A stretch of 64,000 bases of DNA, from NCBI GenBank assembly GCA_016719405.1, contig JADJZE010000022.1:7501-71500 (forward strand). Direction: 5' to 3'. Below are positions 7,834-16,401 of this stretch, one piece after another. Position 1 is the first letter of the stretch; each line of letters starts with the position of its first letter. Both the position numbers and the translations under genes were made by a program. This DNA is from Candidatus Aalborgicola lynettensis. GTDB taxonomy: Bacteria > Pseudomonadota > Gammaproteobacteria > Burkholderiales > Burkholderiaceae_C. The notes beneath the pieces were generated by a model. It saw only the letters and a list, made by a program, of their open reading frames with translations, was not told where the DNA came from and did not search any database.

Positions 7834-8970
7834 ATGGAGCGCGATCAAGCCACCAAGTTCATCAACGATCTGCTCAAGCTGATGATCGGGCGCAATGGCA
7901 GCGACCTGTTCATTACCGGCGACTTTCCGCCGGCCATCAAGGTCGATGGCAAAGTGACCAAAGTGTCGCCACAGCCCCTGAACGCCGGGCACACGCAGGC
8001 GCTGGCGCGCTCCATCATGAACGACCGGCAGATTGCCGACTTTGAGCGCACCAAAGAGAGCAACTTTGCCATTTCGCCGGCCGGTATTGGGCGTTTCCGC
8101 GTCAATGCGTTCATCCAGCAAGGCAAAGTGGGCATGGTGTTGCGGGTGATTCCGCAGGTACTGCCCACCATTGACGGGCTGGGCGTACCTCAGGTGCTGA
8201 AGGAAATTTCGCAGTCCAAACGTGGCCTGACCATCATGGTGGGGGCCACGGGTTCGGGCAAATCGACCACGCTGGCCGCCATGGTGGATTGGCGCAACGA
8301 AAATTCCTATGGTCACATCATCACGATTGAAGACCCGGTGGAGTTTGTGCACATGCACAAAAACTGCGTGGTCACCCAGCGCGAGGTGGGGTTGGACACG
8401 GACAGTTGGGAAGCGGCCCTCAAAAACACCCTGCGCCAGGCACCCGACGTGATTTTGATGGGCGAGATCCGCGACCGCGAAACCATGGAGCACGCGGTGG
8501 CCTTTGCCGAAACCGGTCACCTGTGCCTGGCCACCCTGCACGCCAACAGCGCCAACCAGGCGCTGGACCGCATCATCAACTTCTTCCCGGAAGAGCGGCG
8601 GGCGCAGTTGCTGATGGACCTGTCGCTCAATCTGCGTTCACTGGTTTCGCAACGTCTAATCCCGAAGCAGGACGGCAAGGGGCGCGTGGCTGCGGTCGAA
8701 ATCATGATCAATTCACCCCTGATCTCCGACCTGATCTTCAAAGGCGATGTATCGGAAGTCAAGGAAATCATGAAGAAGAGCCGCCAGATGGGTATGCAAA
8801 CCTTCGACCAGGCACTGTTTGACCTGTACGAGAGCAACCAGATCACCTTTGAAGATGCACTGCGCAATGCCGACTCGCTCAACGACCTGCGCCTGCAAAT
8901 CAAGCTCAACAGCCAGCGCGGCAAATCGACCGACCTGTCGGCAGGTACGGAAAACTTTGCCATCATGTGA
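7834..8970 (+). CDS. pilU: PilU, PilT-like accessory retraction ATPase
   Basis: 378 residues. Strong AAGGAGGTG sits 7 bases before ATG 7834. Walker A is GATGSGKST (137-145), Walker B is DVILMGEIRD and the His box is TGHLCLATLHA. The C-terminal tail is longer and more polar than in PilT, as in other PilU proteins. PilU assists PilT in pulling pili under load. The following dehydrogenase gene overlaps its stop by four bases. Confidence 0.94.
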   Translation: MERDQATKFINDLLKLMIGRNGSDLFITGDFPPAIKVDGKVTKVSPQPLNAGHTQALARSIMNDRQIADFERTKESNFAISPAGIGRFRVNAFIQQGKVGMVLRVIPQVLPTIDGLGVPQVLKEISQSKRGLTIMVGATGSGKSTTLAAMVDWRNENSYGHIITIEDPVEFVHMHKNCVVTQREVGLDTDSWEAALKNTLRQAPDVILMGEIRDRETMEHAVAFAETGHLCLATLHANSANQALDRIINFFPEERRAQLLMDLSLNLRSLVSQRLIPKQDGKGRVAAVEIMINSPLISDLIFKGDVSEVKEIMKKSRQMGMQTFDQALFDLYESNQITFEDALRNADSLNDLRLQIKLNSQRGKSTDLSAGTENFAIM

Positions 8971-9911
8971 AAAATTGGACCGACCGCGCCATGCCCAGCA
9001 TCAACCCCAAAACCTACGCTACCTGCGCGCCCGCCACTGTGGCCTTCCTGGGTCTGGGGGTCATGGGCTACCCCATGGCCGGTCATTTGGCACGCGCCGG
9101 GCACCGGGTCACGGTCTATAACCGCAGCACCGGCAAGGCACAGGCGTGGTGTACCGAGTTTGCTGCAGGCACGGACACACCGCATGCACGTGCCGACACA
9201 CCGCGCCTGGCAGCGCAGGGTGCCGATGTGGTGTTTTGCTGTGTCGGCAACGACGACGATCTGCGCAGTGTCACGCTGGGGCCAGACGGTGCCTTTGCCG
9301 GAATGAAAACGGGTGCCATATTTATGGACCACACCACGGCATCGGCCCGCGTGGCACGCGAACTGGCGGTAACAGCGCAGCACATGGGCCTGCAGTTTAT
9401 CGATGCCCCCGTATCGGGCGGTCAAGCAGGTGCGCAAAATGGCCTGCTGACGGTGATGTGTGGCGGTGACGGAGCAGCATGTGATACCACGGCACCAATC
9501 GCCATGGCATTTTCACGCGCAGTCACACGGGTGGGCGACAGCGGTGCCGGACAGTTGGCCAAGATGGTCAACCAGATTTGCATTGCCGGCTTGGTACAGG
9601 GCTTGTCGGAGGCCATTGCATTTGGTCAGCAGGCCAATCTGGACATGAATTTGGTGCTGGACGTGATTGGCAAAGGTGCGGCGCAGAGCTGGCAGTTGGA
9701 CAACCGTGGCAAGAGCATGGTGGCCGACCAGTTTGAATTCGGCTTTGCCGTGGACTGGATGCGCAAAGACCTGGCTCTGGTGCTGGAGGAAGCGCAGCGC
9801 AACGGCGCGCGCCTGCCGGTGACGGCGCTGGTGGACCAGTTTTATGCCGATGTGCAGCACATGGGCGGGCGCCGCTGGGATACGTCCAGCCTCATCAGGC
9901 GGCTGCGCTGA
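8967..9911 (+). CDS. NAD(P)-dependent beta-hydroxyacid dehydrogenase (HIBADH family)
   Basis: 314 residues from ATG 8967, which overlaps the pilU stop (ATGA); a second start at 8991 gives 306 residues (MPSINPKTYAT) and is equally possible. Rossmann motif FLGLGVMGYPMAGHL, HIBADH-type DAPVSGGQAGAQNG, and the catalytic lysine region GAGQLAKMVNQI. C-terminal helical domain with GKSMVADQFEFGFAVDWMRKDL. The family includes 3-hydroxyisobutyrate dehydrogenase and tartronate semialdehyde reductase; the substrate cannot be chosen from sequence. Confidence 0.88.
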   Translation: MKNWTDRAMPSINPKTYATCAPATVAFLGLGVMGYPMAGHLARAGHRVTVYNRSTGKAQAWCTEFAAGTDTPHARADTPRLAAQGADVVFCCVGNDDDLRSVTLGPDGAFAGMKTGAIFMDHTTASARVARELAVTAQHMGLQFIDAPVSGGQAGAQNGLLTVMCGGDGAACDTTAPIAMAFSRAVTRVGDSGAGQLAKMVNQICIAGLVQGLSEAIAFGQQANLDMNLVLDVIGKGAAQSWQLDNRGKSMVADQFEFGFAVDWMRKDLALVLEEAQRNGARLPVTALVDQFYADVQHMGGRRWDTSSLIRRLR

Positions 9912-9930
9912 AAACGTCCCTGCGCCAACA

Positions 9931-9956
9931 GTAAAGCCCCGCATGCGGGGCTTTAC
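9931..9956. terminator. Bidirectional terminator hairpin
   Basis: Perfect 26-base palindrome built on GTAAAGCCCC/GGGGCTTTAC, lying exactly between the 3' ends of the dehydrogenase (plus) and the BON lipoprotein (minus). The AAAG/CTTT ends give short A/T tracts on both strands. Confidence 0.85.
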
Positions 9957-10604
9957 TTATTGCGGCTTGGGCGCGTCGTCGGCGCGCGGTGGTGGTGGCA
10001 GTGTACGCGCCAGTTCTTCTTCACTAATGGCTTCCAGCACCCGCACCAGTCTTTGTACCCCACCGGTGGCACTTATTACTTCGGTTGCGCGACGGGCCTC
10101 CCGCGCCGTCACCCGGCCCATGACGTAGGTAGTGCCCCGCTCGGTGGTTATTTTGAAGGCATTGGCGAACAGGTCTTTGGCGTCCACCAGATTGGCCTTG
10201 ACCTTGCCGGTCACGATCGCATCCGACGAGCGCTGGGTAAACGTGGAATTACCCATCACTGCCAGCTCGTTCACGACGTTGCGAACGTTATCCACGCGGG
10301 AAACAATGCTTTCTACCAATTGCTTGTCCTGTTCGCTGGGTACTTCGCCCGTCAGAAGTACCTGGCGGTTGTAGCTGGTCACGTTGACGTGCGCACGTTC
10401 GCCGACATTCTCGCGAACGCGGCTGTTGGCACGCACCTCAATGCCTTCGTCTTCGAGTTGGGTGCCGGATGTACGGCGGTCTGATGCCACCATACCCCCC
10501 ATCATGGCGCCCCCCAAAACGACAGGCGCACAGGCCGAGAGTGCACCCAAACCAACACTCACAAAAGCCAACGCCAGAGTGGCGCGGCGGATTGAAATCG
10601 TCAT
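9957..10604 (-). CDS. BON-domain outer-membrane lipoprotein (DolP/YraP-like)
   Basis: 215 residues. Type II signal peptide with lipobox ALSAC (lipidated Cys25). Two BON domains follow: about 65-125 (VNVTSYNRQVLLTGEVPS) and 135-200 (FKITTERGTTYVMGRVTARE). The C-terminus is proline-rich (RTLPPPPRADDAPKPQ). The gene order with a SIS protein, YraN and RsmI matches the E. coli yraL/yraN/diaA/yraP region, so it is probably the DolP counterpart that supports outer-membrane integrity. Its ATG overlaps the diaA-like stop by four bases. Confidence 0.9.
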   Translation of the reverse strand: MTISIRRATLALAFVSVGLGALSACAPVVLGGAMMGGMVASDRRTSGTQLEDEGIEVRANSRVRENVGERAHVNVTSYNRQVLLTGEVPSEQDKQLVESIVSRVDNVRNVVNELAVMGNSTFTQRSSDAIVTGKVKANLVDAKDLFANAFKITTERGTTYVMGRVTAREARRATEVISATGGVQRLVRVLEAISEEELARTLPPPPRADDAPKPQ

Positions 10605-11200
10605 GTCAAAGTTTCCTGATCGCCCAACAGCTGGGCATCGACCGCATCACAAATGCAATGCAAAGCCAAAATATGTACTTCCTGAATACGGGCGGTACGC
10701 TCATGCGGTACACAAATATGTACATCGGTATCGCGCAGCACCTGGGCCATTTTGCCGCCCCCGCGCCCAGTCAAACCGACCACCACCATTTCACGCGCAT
10801 GGGCGGCTTCAATGGCGGCCAGTACGTTGGCGGAGTTTCCGCTGGTGGAGATAGCCAAAAGAACGTCCCCAGGTGTTCCGAGTGCACGCACTTGACGGGA
10901 AAAAATGGCGTTGAAATCGTAATCGTTGGCAATAGCGGTGATGATGGAGGTGTCGGTGGTGAGGGCAATGGCCCCCAGTTCCGGACGCTCTCGCTCAAAT
11001 CGACCAACAAACTCGGCAGAAAAATGCTGCGCGTCGGCAGCCGACCCCCCGTTGCCACAGGCCAGTACCTTGCCACCACTGGTAACGCAGGCCAGCATGG
11101 CTTGCACCGCCGCCGCAATGGGTTTGCTCAGGACTTGCGCGGCCTGGTATTTCAGATCAGCGCTGTCGATAAAGTGTTGTTGAATTCGTTGTTCCAGCAT
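10601..11200 (-). CDS. diaA: SIS-domain protein, DiaA/GmhA-like
   Basis: 199 residues, a single SIS fold with GNGGSAADAQHFSAEFVGRF, STSGNSANV and a C-terminal EVHILALHCICDAVD helix. GmhA (sedoheptulose-7-phosphate isomerase) and DiaA (DnaA-binding initiation factor) are paralogues that are hard to tell apart by eye. The position between dolP-like and yraN genes favours DiaA. No other heptose gene is nearby. The name is given on synteny. Confidence 0.82.
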   Translation of the reverse strand: MLEQRIQQHFIDSADLKYQAAQVLSKPIAAAVQAMLACVTSGGKVLACGNGGSAADAQHFSAEFVGRFERERPELGAIALTTDTSIITAIANDYDFNAIFSRQVRALGTPGDVLLAISTSGNSANVLAAIEAAHAREMVVVGLTGRGGGKMAQVLRDTDVHICVPHERTARIQEVHILALHCICDAVDAQLLGDQETLT

Positions 11201-11226
11201 GTGCGCATGATACCGCGCCCCGAATA

Positions 11227-11261
11227 CCCCCTGCGGACAGCGCAGCGGTGGAGCGTGGGGG
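11227..11261 (+). repeat. Family I repeat, truncated copy
   Basis: Only the 3' part remains: CCCCTGCGGACAGCGCAGCG followed by GTGGAGCGTGGGGG. It ends 6 bases from the yraN stop codon (minus strand), in the same relation to the upstream gene's stop as the copies beside yggS and fba. Confidence 0.7.
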
Positions 11262-11266
11262 CCAAT

Positions 11267-11668
11267 CTACCCGGCATCAAAGGCGGCCACCAGCCACTGG
11301 GTTCCGGTTGGCTCGACCACCACCACATCAAAACGGCACGGCGGTGTAATGGGCAAGCGCATCAAATAGTGGCGTGCCGCAAAAATAATGCGGCGTTGCT
11401 TGATCCCCCCCACGCTGGCCGCAGCCCCACCGTGCCGCGAAGAACTGCGTTTGCGCACCTCCACAAACACGGTCGTACCGTCTGACGCGCGCATGATGAG
11501 GTCTATCTCACCACCGCCCCGCCCCGGCGTCCGATAATTGCGCACCAACAGGCGCATGCCCTGCCCTTGCAGGTACTTGAGCGCCTCGTCCTCCGCCACA
11601 TCGCCCAACTGCTTGGTGGTGGGCTTGGGTTTTGTAGGTTGTACTGGTCTTTGTGGAAGGAAACTCAT
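11267..11668 (-). CDS. yraN: YraN family protein (UPF0102), endonuclease-like fold
   Basis: 133 residues. The core GEIDLIMRASDGTTVFVEVR carries the E-x-D and E-V-K/R residues of the restriction-endonuclease-like fold, and RHGGAAASVGGIKQRR is the other family motif. Cellular role unknown. Its ATG (11666-11668) directly abuts the rsmI start on the other strand with no base between, so any ribosome-binding site of yraN must lie inside rsmI; none is obvious. Confidence 0.92.
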   Translation of the reverse strand: MSFLPQRPVQPTKPKPTTKQLGDVAEDEALKYLQGQGMRLLVRNYRTPGRGGGEIDLIMRASDGTTVFVEVRKRSSSRHGGAAASVGGIKQRRIIFAARHYLMRLPITPPCRFDVVVVEPTGTQWLVAAFDAG

Positions 11669-12595
11669 GTGAGTGCATTATTTACTGCGGCGCTGGCTGC
11701 CTCAGCGCAAGCGGCGTCGGCCCAGCATTATCCGCAAGGAACCCTGTACGTGGTGGCCACGCCGATTGGCAATTTGGCGGACATCAGCCTGCGTGCTTTG
11801 CATGTACTGGGGCTATCGGACGCCGTTGCGTGTGAAGACACGCGCCACACCCAATCCATGCTGCGCGCCTATGGCATCGAGAAGAGCTCGGGGCAGTTGA
11901 TTGCCCTGCACCAGCACAATGAAGTGCAAGCGGCACAGACCGTGATTGCGCATTTGCGCCAGGGCCAGCGCGTGGCCTACGTGAGCGATGCGGGCACCCC
12001 AGGCATCAGCGATCCCGGCGCACGCTTGGTGGCCGCGGTACACGCGCAAGGCCTGCGGGCGGTGCCACTGCCAGGTGCCAGTAGCGTCGTCACCCTACTG
12101 TGCGTGGCGGGAGTAACCCAGGAGCACGGTCATACGGGCGGGTTTGTATTCGCTGGTTTTCTACCGACCAAATCTGGAGAGCGCGACATTGCCATTCAGG
12201 CCCTTGCCCACCAGGAGCGCGCCGTGGTGGTGCTGGAAGCGCCGCACCGTATCGAATCGCTGGCGAAAGCACTGACAGTGCTGGGAGACCGCCACGTCAC
12301 CATTGGCCGGGAACTGACCAAGCAATTTGAAGAAATTGCCACTCTCAGTGCCAATACCCTGCCTGCGTGGTTTGCGGCGGACGCAAACCGTTTGCGCGGC
12401 GAGTTTGCCCTAGTGGTGCACCCTGCCCCCGTAGCCGCACCCGTCGGCCCGGACACCCGTGTATTGACCTTGCTGCTGGAGCACCTTCCGCTCAAAACTG
12501 CAGTCAAACTGGCAGCAGAAATCAGTGGCGAATCGCGCAACGCGCTTTACGAAAGAGCACTGGTCATCAAGGGGTCTGCGGCGGGGCTGGCGTAA
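11669..12595 (+). CDS. rsmI: RsmI, 16S rRNA (cytidine-1402 2'-O) methyltransferase
   Basis: 308 residues from GTG 11669, preceded by AAGGAAA at the right distance; upstream codons in frame overlap yraN antisense. SAM-dependent enzyme that methylates C1402 in the decoding centre. Tetrapyrrole-methylase fold with GTLYVVATPIGNLADISLRA, CEDTRHTQSML, YVSDAGTPGISDPG and PLPGASSVVTLL. The 3' end overlaps the convergent WbpM-like gene by 49 bases. Confidence 0.93.
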   Translation: MSALFTAALAASAQAASAQHYPQGTLYVVATPIGNLADISLRALHVLGLSDAVACEDTRHTQSMLRAYGIEKSSGQLIALHQHNEVQAAQTVIAHLRQGQRVAYVSDAGTPGISDPGARLVAAVHAQGLRAVPLPGASSVVTLLCVAGVTQEHGHTGGFVFAGFLPTKSGERDIAIQALAHQERAVVVLEAPHRIESLAKALTVLGDRHVTIGRELTKQFEEIATLSANTLPAWFAADANRLRGEFALVVHPAPVAAPVGPDTRVLTLLLEHLPLKTAVKLAAEISGESRNALYERALVIKGSAAGLA

Positions 12596-14457
12596 CCCTG
12601 TACACATTTCCCCAGCACGGTTTTGATGCGGTGCACATCGCCGTCTACAGTCGCGGCGCGCAAGGCGGTCAACTCCAGCTCCAATGCGGGCCATTCGAGG
12701 AAATCCTCATGGGCTTTCATGATGCGCGGGTGAACGGTGGGCGCAGGCTGGTCGCCAATCAGCAATTCCTCAAACAATTTTTCGCCCGGACGCAGCCCTG
12801 TGAGGACAATCGCTACATCGCCATCCGGCTGTGCTTCGTCACGCACGCGCAAGCCGGATAACTCAATCATGCGCCGGGCCAGATCGACGATACGCACCGG
12901 CTCACCCATGTCCAGAACGAACACATCGCCCCCGGTCGCCATGGCTCCGGCCTGCAGCACCAACTGCGCCGCCTCGGGAATGGTCATGAAATAGCGCGTG
13001 ATATCCGCGTGGGTGACCGTCAGGGGCCCACCCATCGCCAACTGTCGGCGAAACAAAGGCACCACACTTCCACTGGAGCCCAATACGTTACCAAAACGCA
13101 CCATACTGAAACAGGTGCCAACCGGACCAGCACTGGTGCTGCCCGGCTGCGCTGCAAGCGCCTGCAATACCAACTCGGCCATGCGCTTGCTGGCCCCCAT
13201 AACGTTGGTTGGACGCACCGCTTTGTCGGTGGATACCAGGACAAAGCTGGATACCCCGTGCACCAGCGCGGCTTGTGCGACGTTGAGGGTGCCAAACACA
13301 TTGTTCACAATGCCCTGTGCCGGATTGGACTCCACCAAAGGCACATGCTTGTAGGCCGCCGCGTGGTACACGGTATGGGGGTGGTAGTGGTCAAATACTT
13401 CGGCCAGCCTGTGGGTGTCGGTAACACTGCCCAATAGTGGCACCAATTCCACCTCCAAACCATGGGTCACGCCAATACCCTGCAACTCCTGGTGGACGGC
13501 GTACAAACCAAATTCGTTATGGTCCAGCAATAGGAGTTGTCTCGGGTGTTCCGCCACAATCTGTCGGCACAACTCGCTGCCAATACTGCCACCGGCGCCG
13601 GTGACCAGAACCACCTTGTTGGCCAAATTGCGCGCTAGCAATTGGGCATTGGGCGGCACCGGGTCGCGCCCCAGTAAATCTTCAATATCCAGTTCTTTGA
13701 AATCTTGCACCGTGACGCGGCCACTGGCCAAATCGGCCCAGTCGGGCAACGTACGGATATGGATCGGGAGTGCGCGCAGACTTTCGATAATTTCTTTGCG
13801 GCGTGTACGCGACGCACTAGGCAAGGCCAACAATACATCGCTCACCCCATGCTCAGCGACCAGTTTCGCAATGCTGGTAGCGGAATACACCCGGACACCA
13901 TTGATGCTGCGCCCCACTTTGGATGCATCATCATCCACAAACCCAACCAGATCAAATTGGCCGGAAATACCCATGGCGGACGCCGTTTGAACGCCTGCAG
14001 TGCCTGCACCAAAAACCAAAAAGCGCCCCTGACCACCCAACGTGCCCAGCCCCGCCAACCAAAATCGGGCAAAGGCGCGGCTGGCGCCCACCAGCAGTAC
14101 AAATATAAGGGGCTGCAATATACCCAAGCTGCGCGGGACACCGAGCCATTGTTGCCAGAGCAATATCGCCAACAGCAAGCCGCCATATACCGCAATCGCC
14201 TTCGCCGTGGCCACCAATGCAGCCTGCCCTGTGTACCGAAAAATAGCCCGGTACAAACCGAAGCGGACGAAAACAGGCACAAACAGGGTCGCAGTCAACC
14301 CGTACACCAACCACTGCAATCCCTCGGGTTTATGCAACGCGTCCAACCGCAGGGTAAAGGCAAGCCAAGTCGCAACGAGGGCCAGCAACATATCCAGAGC
14401 CAGCACCACCAAACTCTTGACCACACGCGGCCAAGACAACACACTGCTTTGCATCAA
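12547..14457 (-). CDS. WbpM/CapD-like UDP-sugar 4,6-dehydratase
   Basis: 636 residues. Four N-terminal membrane segments (about 13-130), a first Rossmann region (FLVFGAGTAGVQTA), then the catalytic SDR domain with VTGAGGSIGSEL, HAAAYKHVPLVESNP and STDKAVRPTNVMGASKR. Met replaces Tyr in the usual YxxxK motif, as known for the long WbpM class, which makes UDP-4-keto-6-deoxy-GlcNAc at the inner membrane. It is the last gene of the leftward polysaccharide run. With the WbpV-like reductase at 15469 it would supply UDP-QuiNAc or a related sugar (inference). ATG 14454 is an alternative start. Confidence 0.9.
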   Translation of the reverse strand: MMQSSVLSWPRVVKSLVVLALDMLLALVATWLAFTLRLDALHKPEGLQWLVYGLTATLFVPVFVRFGLYRAIFRYTGQAALVATAKAIAVYGGLLLAILLWQQWLGVPRSLGILQPLIFVLLVGASRAFARFWLAGLGTLGGQGRFLVFGAGTAGVQTASAMGISGQFDLVGFVDDDASKVGRSINGVRVYSATSIAKLVAEHGVSDVLLALPSASRTRRKEIIESLRALPIHIRTLPDWADLASGRVTVQDFKELDIEDLLGRDPVPPNAQLLARNLANKVVLVTGAGGSIGSELCRQIVAEHPRQLLLLDHNEFGLYAVHQELQGIGVTHGLEVELVPLLGSVTDTHRLAEVFDHYHPHTVYHAAAYKHVPLVESNPAQGIVNNVFGTLNVAQAALVHGVSSFVLVSTDKAVRPTNVMGASKRMAELVLQALAAQPGSTSAGPVGTCFSMVRFGNVLGSSGSVVPLFRRQLAMGGPLTVTHADITRYFMTIPEAAQLVLQAGAMATGGDVFVLDMGEPVRIVDLARRMIELSGLRVRDEAQPDGDVAIVLTGLRPGEKLFEELLIGDQPAPTVHPRIMKAHEDFLEWPALELELTALRAATVDGDVHRIKTVLGKCVQGYASPAADPLMTSALS

Positions 14458-14485
14458 ACTCCCTGCACCGAACTGCCTTATGCGT

Positions 14486-14851
14486 TCAGTCCTTGATGGC
14501 GAATGCGTCTTTGGATTGGCCTTGGGCCAGCAAAGTGCTCAGCCAGCGTGGCGTCAAACCCCGCCCACTCCACGTTTCGCCATTGGGGCCACGGTATTTT
14601 GCAGCCACCGTGTTGGCGTTTCCTTTTACCTTTTTGACCTTGGCAGGTTTGGTCTTGCTCGGAACTGCGGGACGCCCCCGCCCTTTACGAGGAGCACCCA
14701 GTGCAGCCTGCAAATCTTTGGTCGTGATACCAAAGGCTTGCATTTTTGCAAGAATTTCCTGCACTGTTTTATCGAATTCCTTGGATTTAATTTCATCAGC
14801 CTGCTTTTGCAGCTTTTGAATTTGCGACTGAATGTCGATCAGGTTACTCAT
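14486..14851 (-). CDS. H-NS family nucleoid-associated protein
   Basis: 121 residues from ATG 14851 (MSNLIDIQSQIQKLQKQ), with AAAGGAT 6 bases upstream; a longer frame exists but lacks this signal. An N-terminal coiled coil (about 1-50) for oligomerisation is followed by a basic linker (KGRGRPAVPSKTKPAKVKKV) and the C-terminal H-NS DNA-binding box YRGPNGETWSGRGLTPRWL. The linker GRGRP adds an AT-hook-like patch. It sits between two O-antigen genes, so it may silence this or similar loci (inference). Confidence 0.92.
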   Translation of the reverse strand: MSNLIDIQSQIQKLQKQADEIKSKEFDKTVQEILAKMQAFGITTKDLQAALGAPRKGRGRPAVPSKTKPAKVKKVKGNANTVAAKYRGPNGETWSGRGLTPRWLSTLLAQGQSKDAFAIKD

Positions 14852-14911
14852 GGAAACATCCTTTGCTTCGAAAAAGTACATTGACTGCGGTAGAACGATG
14901 CAACCCGAAAA

Positions 14912-15472
14912 TCAATGGCTTATATTATCATGGCGAATGACTTTGAAAAAAGTTCGCAACAATATCATGCAATCAAACACCATGGATTGTTTTTGCAGAT
15001 ACTCAAAATCCAGCGCCACTTTATCGGGGATGGGCAACTCATCACGTCCATTAATTTGAGCCCATCCGGTCAAACCTGGCACTAACGCGTGAACACCTTT
15101 TTGTGTTCGAAGGGCGATCAGATCTTCTTGGTTATACAAGGCGGGGCGGGGGCCAACAAAGCTCATATCCCCCTTAATAATGCACCACAGTTGGGGGAGC
15201 TCATCCAAACTGCTTCGTCTTAAAAAACTGCCAATCGGCGTGAGATAAGCATCCGGATTAGCCAGCAAGTGGGTGGCAACGGCAGGCGTGCCTACCCGCA
15301 TGCTGCGAAACTTGGGCATTTTGAAAATTTTGTTATAACGCCCCACGCGATCGGACCAATACAAAGCAGGACCTTTGGAAGTCAAGCGCACCGCGACGGC
15401 CACCATAAAAATGGGCAGCAACAATACCAAAAGCGCCAACGATGCCGATGCCAAATCAAATAGTCTCTTCAT
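14912..15472 (-). CDS. Initiating sugar-phosphate transferase (PglC/WcaJ C-terminal type)
   Basis: 186 residues from ATG 15472, overlapping the WbpV-like stop (ATGA). Short, PglC-sized bacterial sugar transferase: one N-terminal hydrophobic re-entrant helix (LFDLASASLALLVLLLPIFM), then KFRSMR, RRSSLDELPQLWCIIKGDMS, FVGPRPALYNQEDL and PGLTGWAQINGRD. It would transfer a sugar-1-phosphate to undecaprenyl phosphate at the cytoplasmic face, starting the O-unit. Given its neighbours the first sugar is probably QuiNAc-like (inference). Confidence 0.93.
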   Translation of the reverse strand: MKRLFDLASASLALLVLLLPIFMVAVAVRLTSKGPALYWSDRVGRYNKIFKMPKFRSMRVGTPAVATHLLANPDAYLTPIGSFLRRSSLDELPQLWCIIKGDMSFVGPRPALYNQEDLIALRTQKGVHALVPGLTGWAQINGRDELPIPDKVALDFEYLQKQSMVFDCMILLRTFFKVIRHDNISH

Positions 15473-16401
15473 GGCCCAGTCAATCCCGAAGCCGTGCGGC
15501 GCAAGCCCTCCCCCACCGTGACGGGCGGCACCCAGCCTAACAAATGCCGCGCCTTCGAGATATCGACCTGCAAATTGCCACACAAACGCTGCACCGCAGC
15601 ACGCCTGCCCAGTAAAGCGCCCCCCGCATGCAACAACCATACCGGAACCGGTAGAAATCGATGCGAAACCTGCAAAGCATCTGCCAAACCACACACCAAC
15701 TCGGTGGTAGACAAATCGCAACCATCACTGACCATAAAGGTTTGATTGACCGCATGCGGATGGTTCACACAGGTCACGACAAAATCCACCAAGTTATCCA
15801 AAGCCACCAAGCTGCGCCGGTTATGCACAGCCCCCAAAGGCAAGGGCCAGCCGTTCTGGATGGCGCGCATTAACGATGCGAAATTGGCCTTGACACCCGG
15901 CCCGTACACCAGTGGCGGGCGAATAATGACAACCTCCATACCGGTCTGCGCCGCAATCTCGCGTAAACCCTGCTCTGCCTCATACTTGCTCACACCGTAG
16001 GCATCTTGCGGCGCGGGCGCGTCGATCTCGGTAAATGGATGCCCGGCTTGCGTGGATTCACCATTGACTTTGACGGAACTCATGAAGACAAAGCGCTTGA
16101 CACCGGCGGCGGCGGCCTGTTTGGCCAACGTCAGAGTCCCGTTGACGTTCACTCTGCGAAACTCAGCGAGCGGATTCAGCGCTCGATCGTCCATGACATG
16201 GACACGGGCAGCGAGGTGAATAAGGATATCGGGTTTCAGTGACGCAGGACTCCACTCACTTTGGTTTTCAGCGGCAAAACGCAATTCGTTCACCCCCACT
16301 GCCACGCGATGGAGGCAAACAACATCATGTTTGCTATCGCGCAATGCGGCGAGCAGTGCTCGCCCTACAAATCCAGATGAGCCCGTAACAAGAATCTTCA
16401 C
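15469..16401 (-). CDS. NAD-dependent sugar epimerase/reductase, WbpV-like
   Basis: 310 residues, extended SDR: VTGSSGFVGRALL at the N-terminus, HLAARVHVMDD, SSVKVNGESTQAGHPF (Ser of the triad), YGVSKYEAEQ (Tyr-Lys pair) and RPPLVYGPGVKANF. The pattern fits the WbpV/UDP-4-keto-6-deoxyhexosamine 4-reductase group, and the WbpM-like dehydratase and initiating transferase flank it. It overlaps genes on both sides by four bases, so it is translated as part of one operon. A plain UDP-sugar 4-epimerase is the alternative. Confidence 0.85.
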   Translation of the reverse strand: MKILVTGSSGFVGRALLAALRDSKHDVVCLHRVAVGVNELRFAAENQSEWSPASLKPDILIHLAARVHVMDDRALNPLAEFRRVNVNGTLTLAKQAAAAGVKRFVFMSSVKVNGESTQAGHPFTEIDAPAPQDAYGVSKYEAEQGLREIAAQTGMEVVIIRPPLVYGPGVKANFASLMRAIQNGWPLPLGAVHNRRSLVALDNLVDFVVTCVNHPHAVNQTFMVSDGCDLSTTELVCGLADALQVSHRFLPVPVWLLHAGGALLGRRAAVQRLCGNLQVDISKARHLLGWVPPVTVGEGLRRTASGLTGP

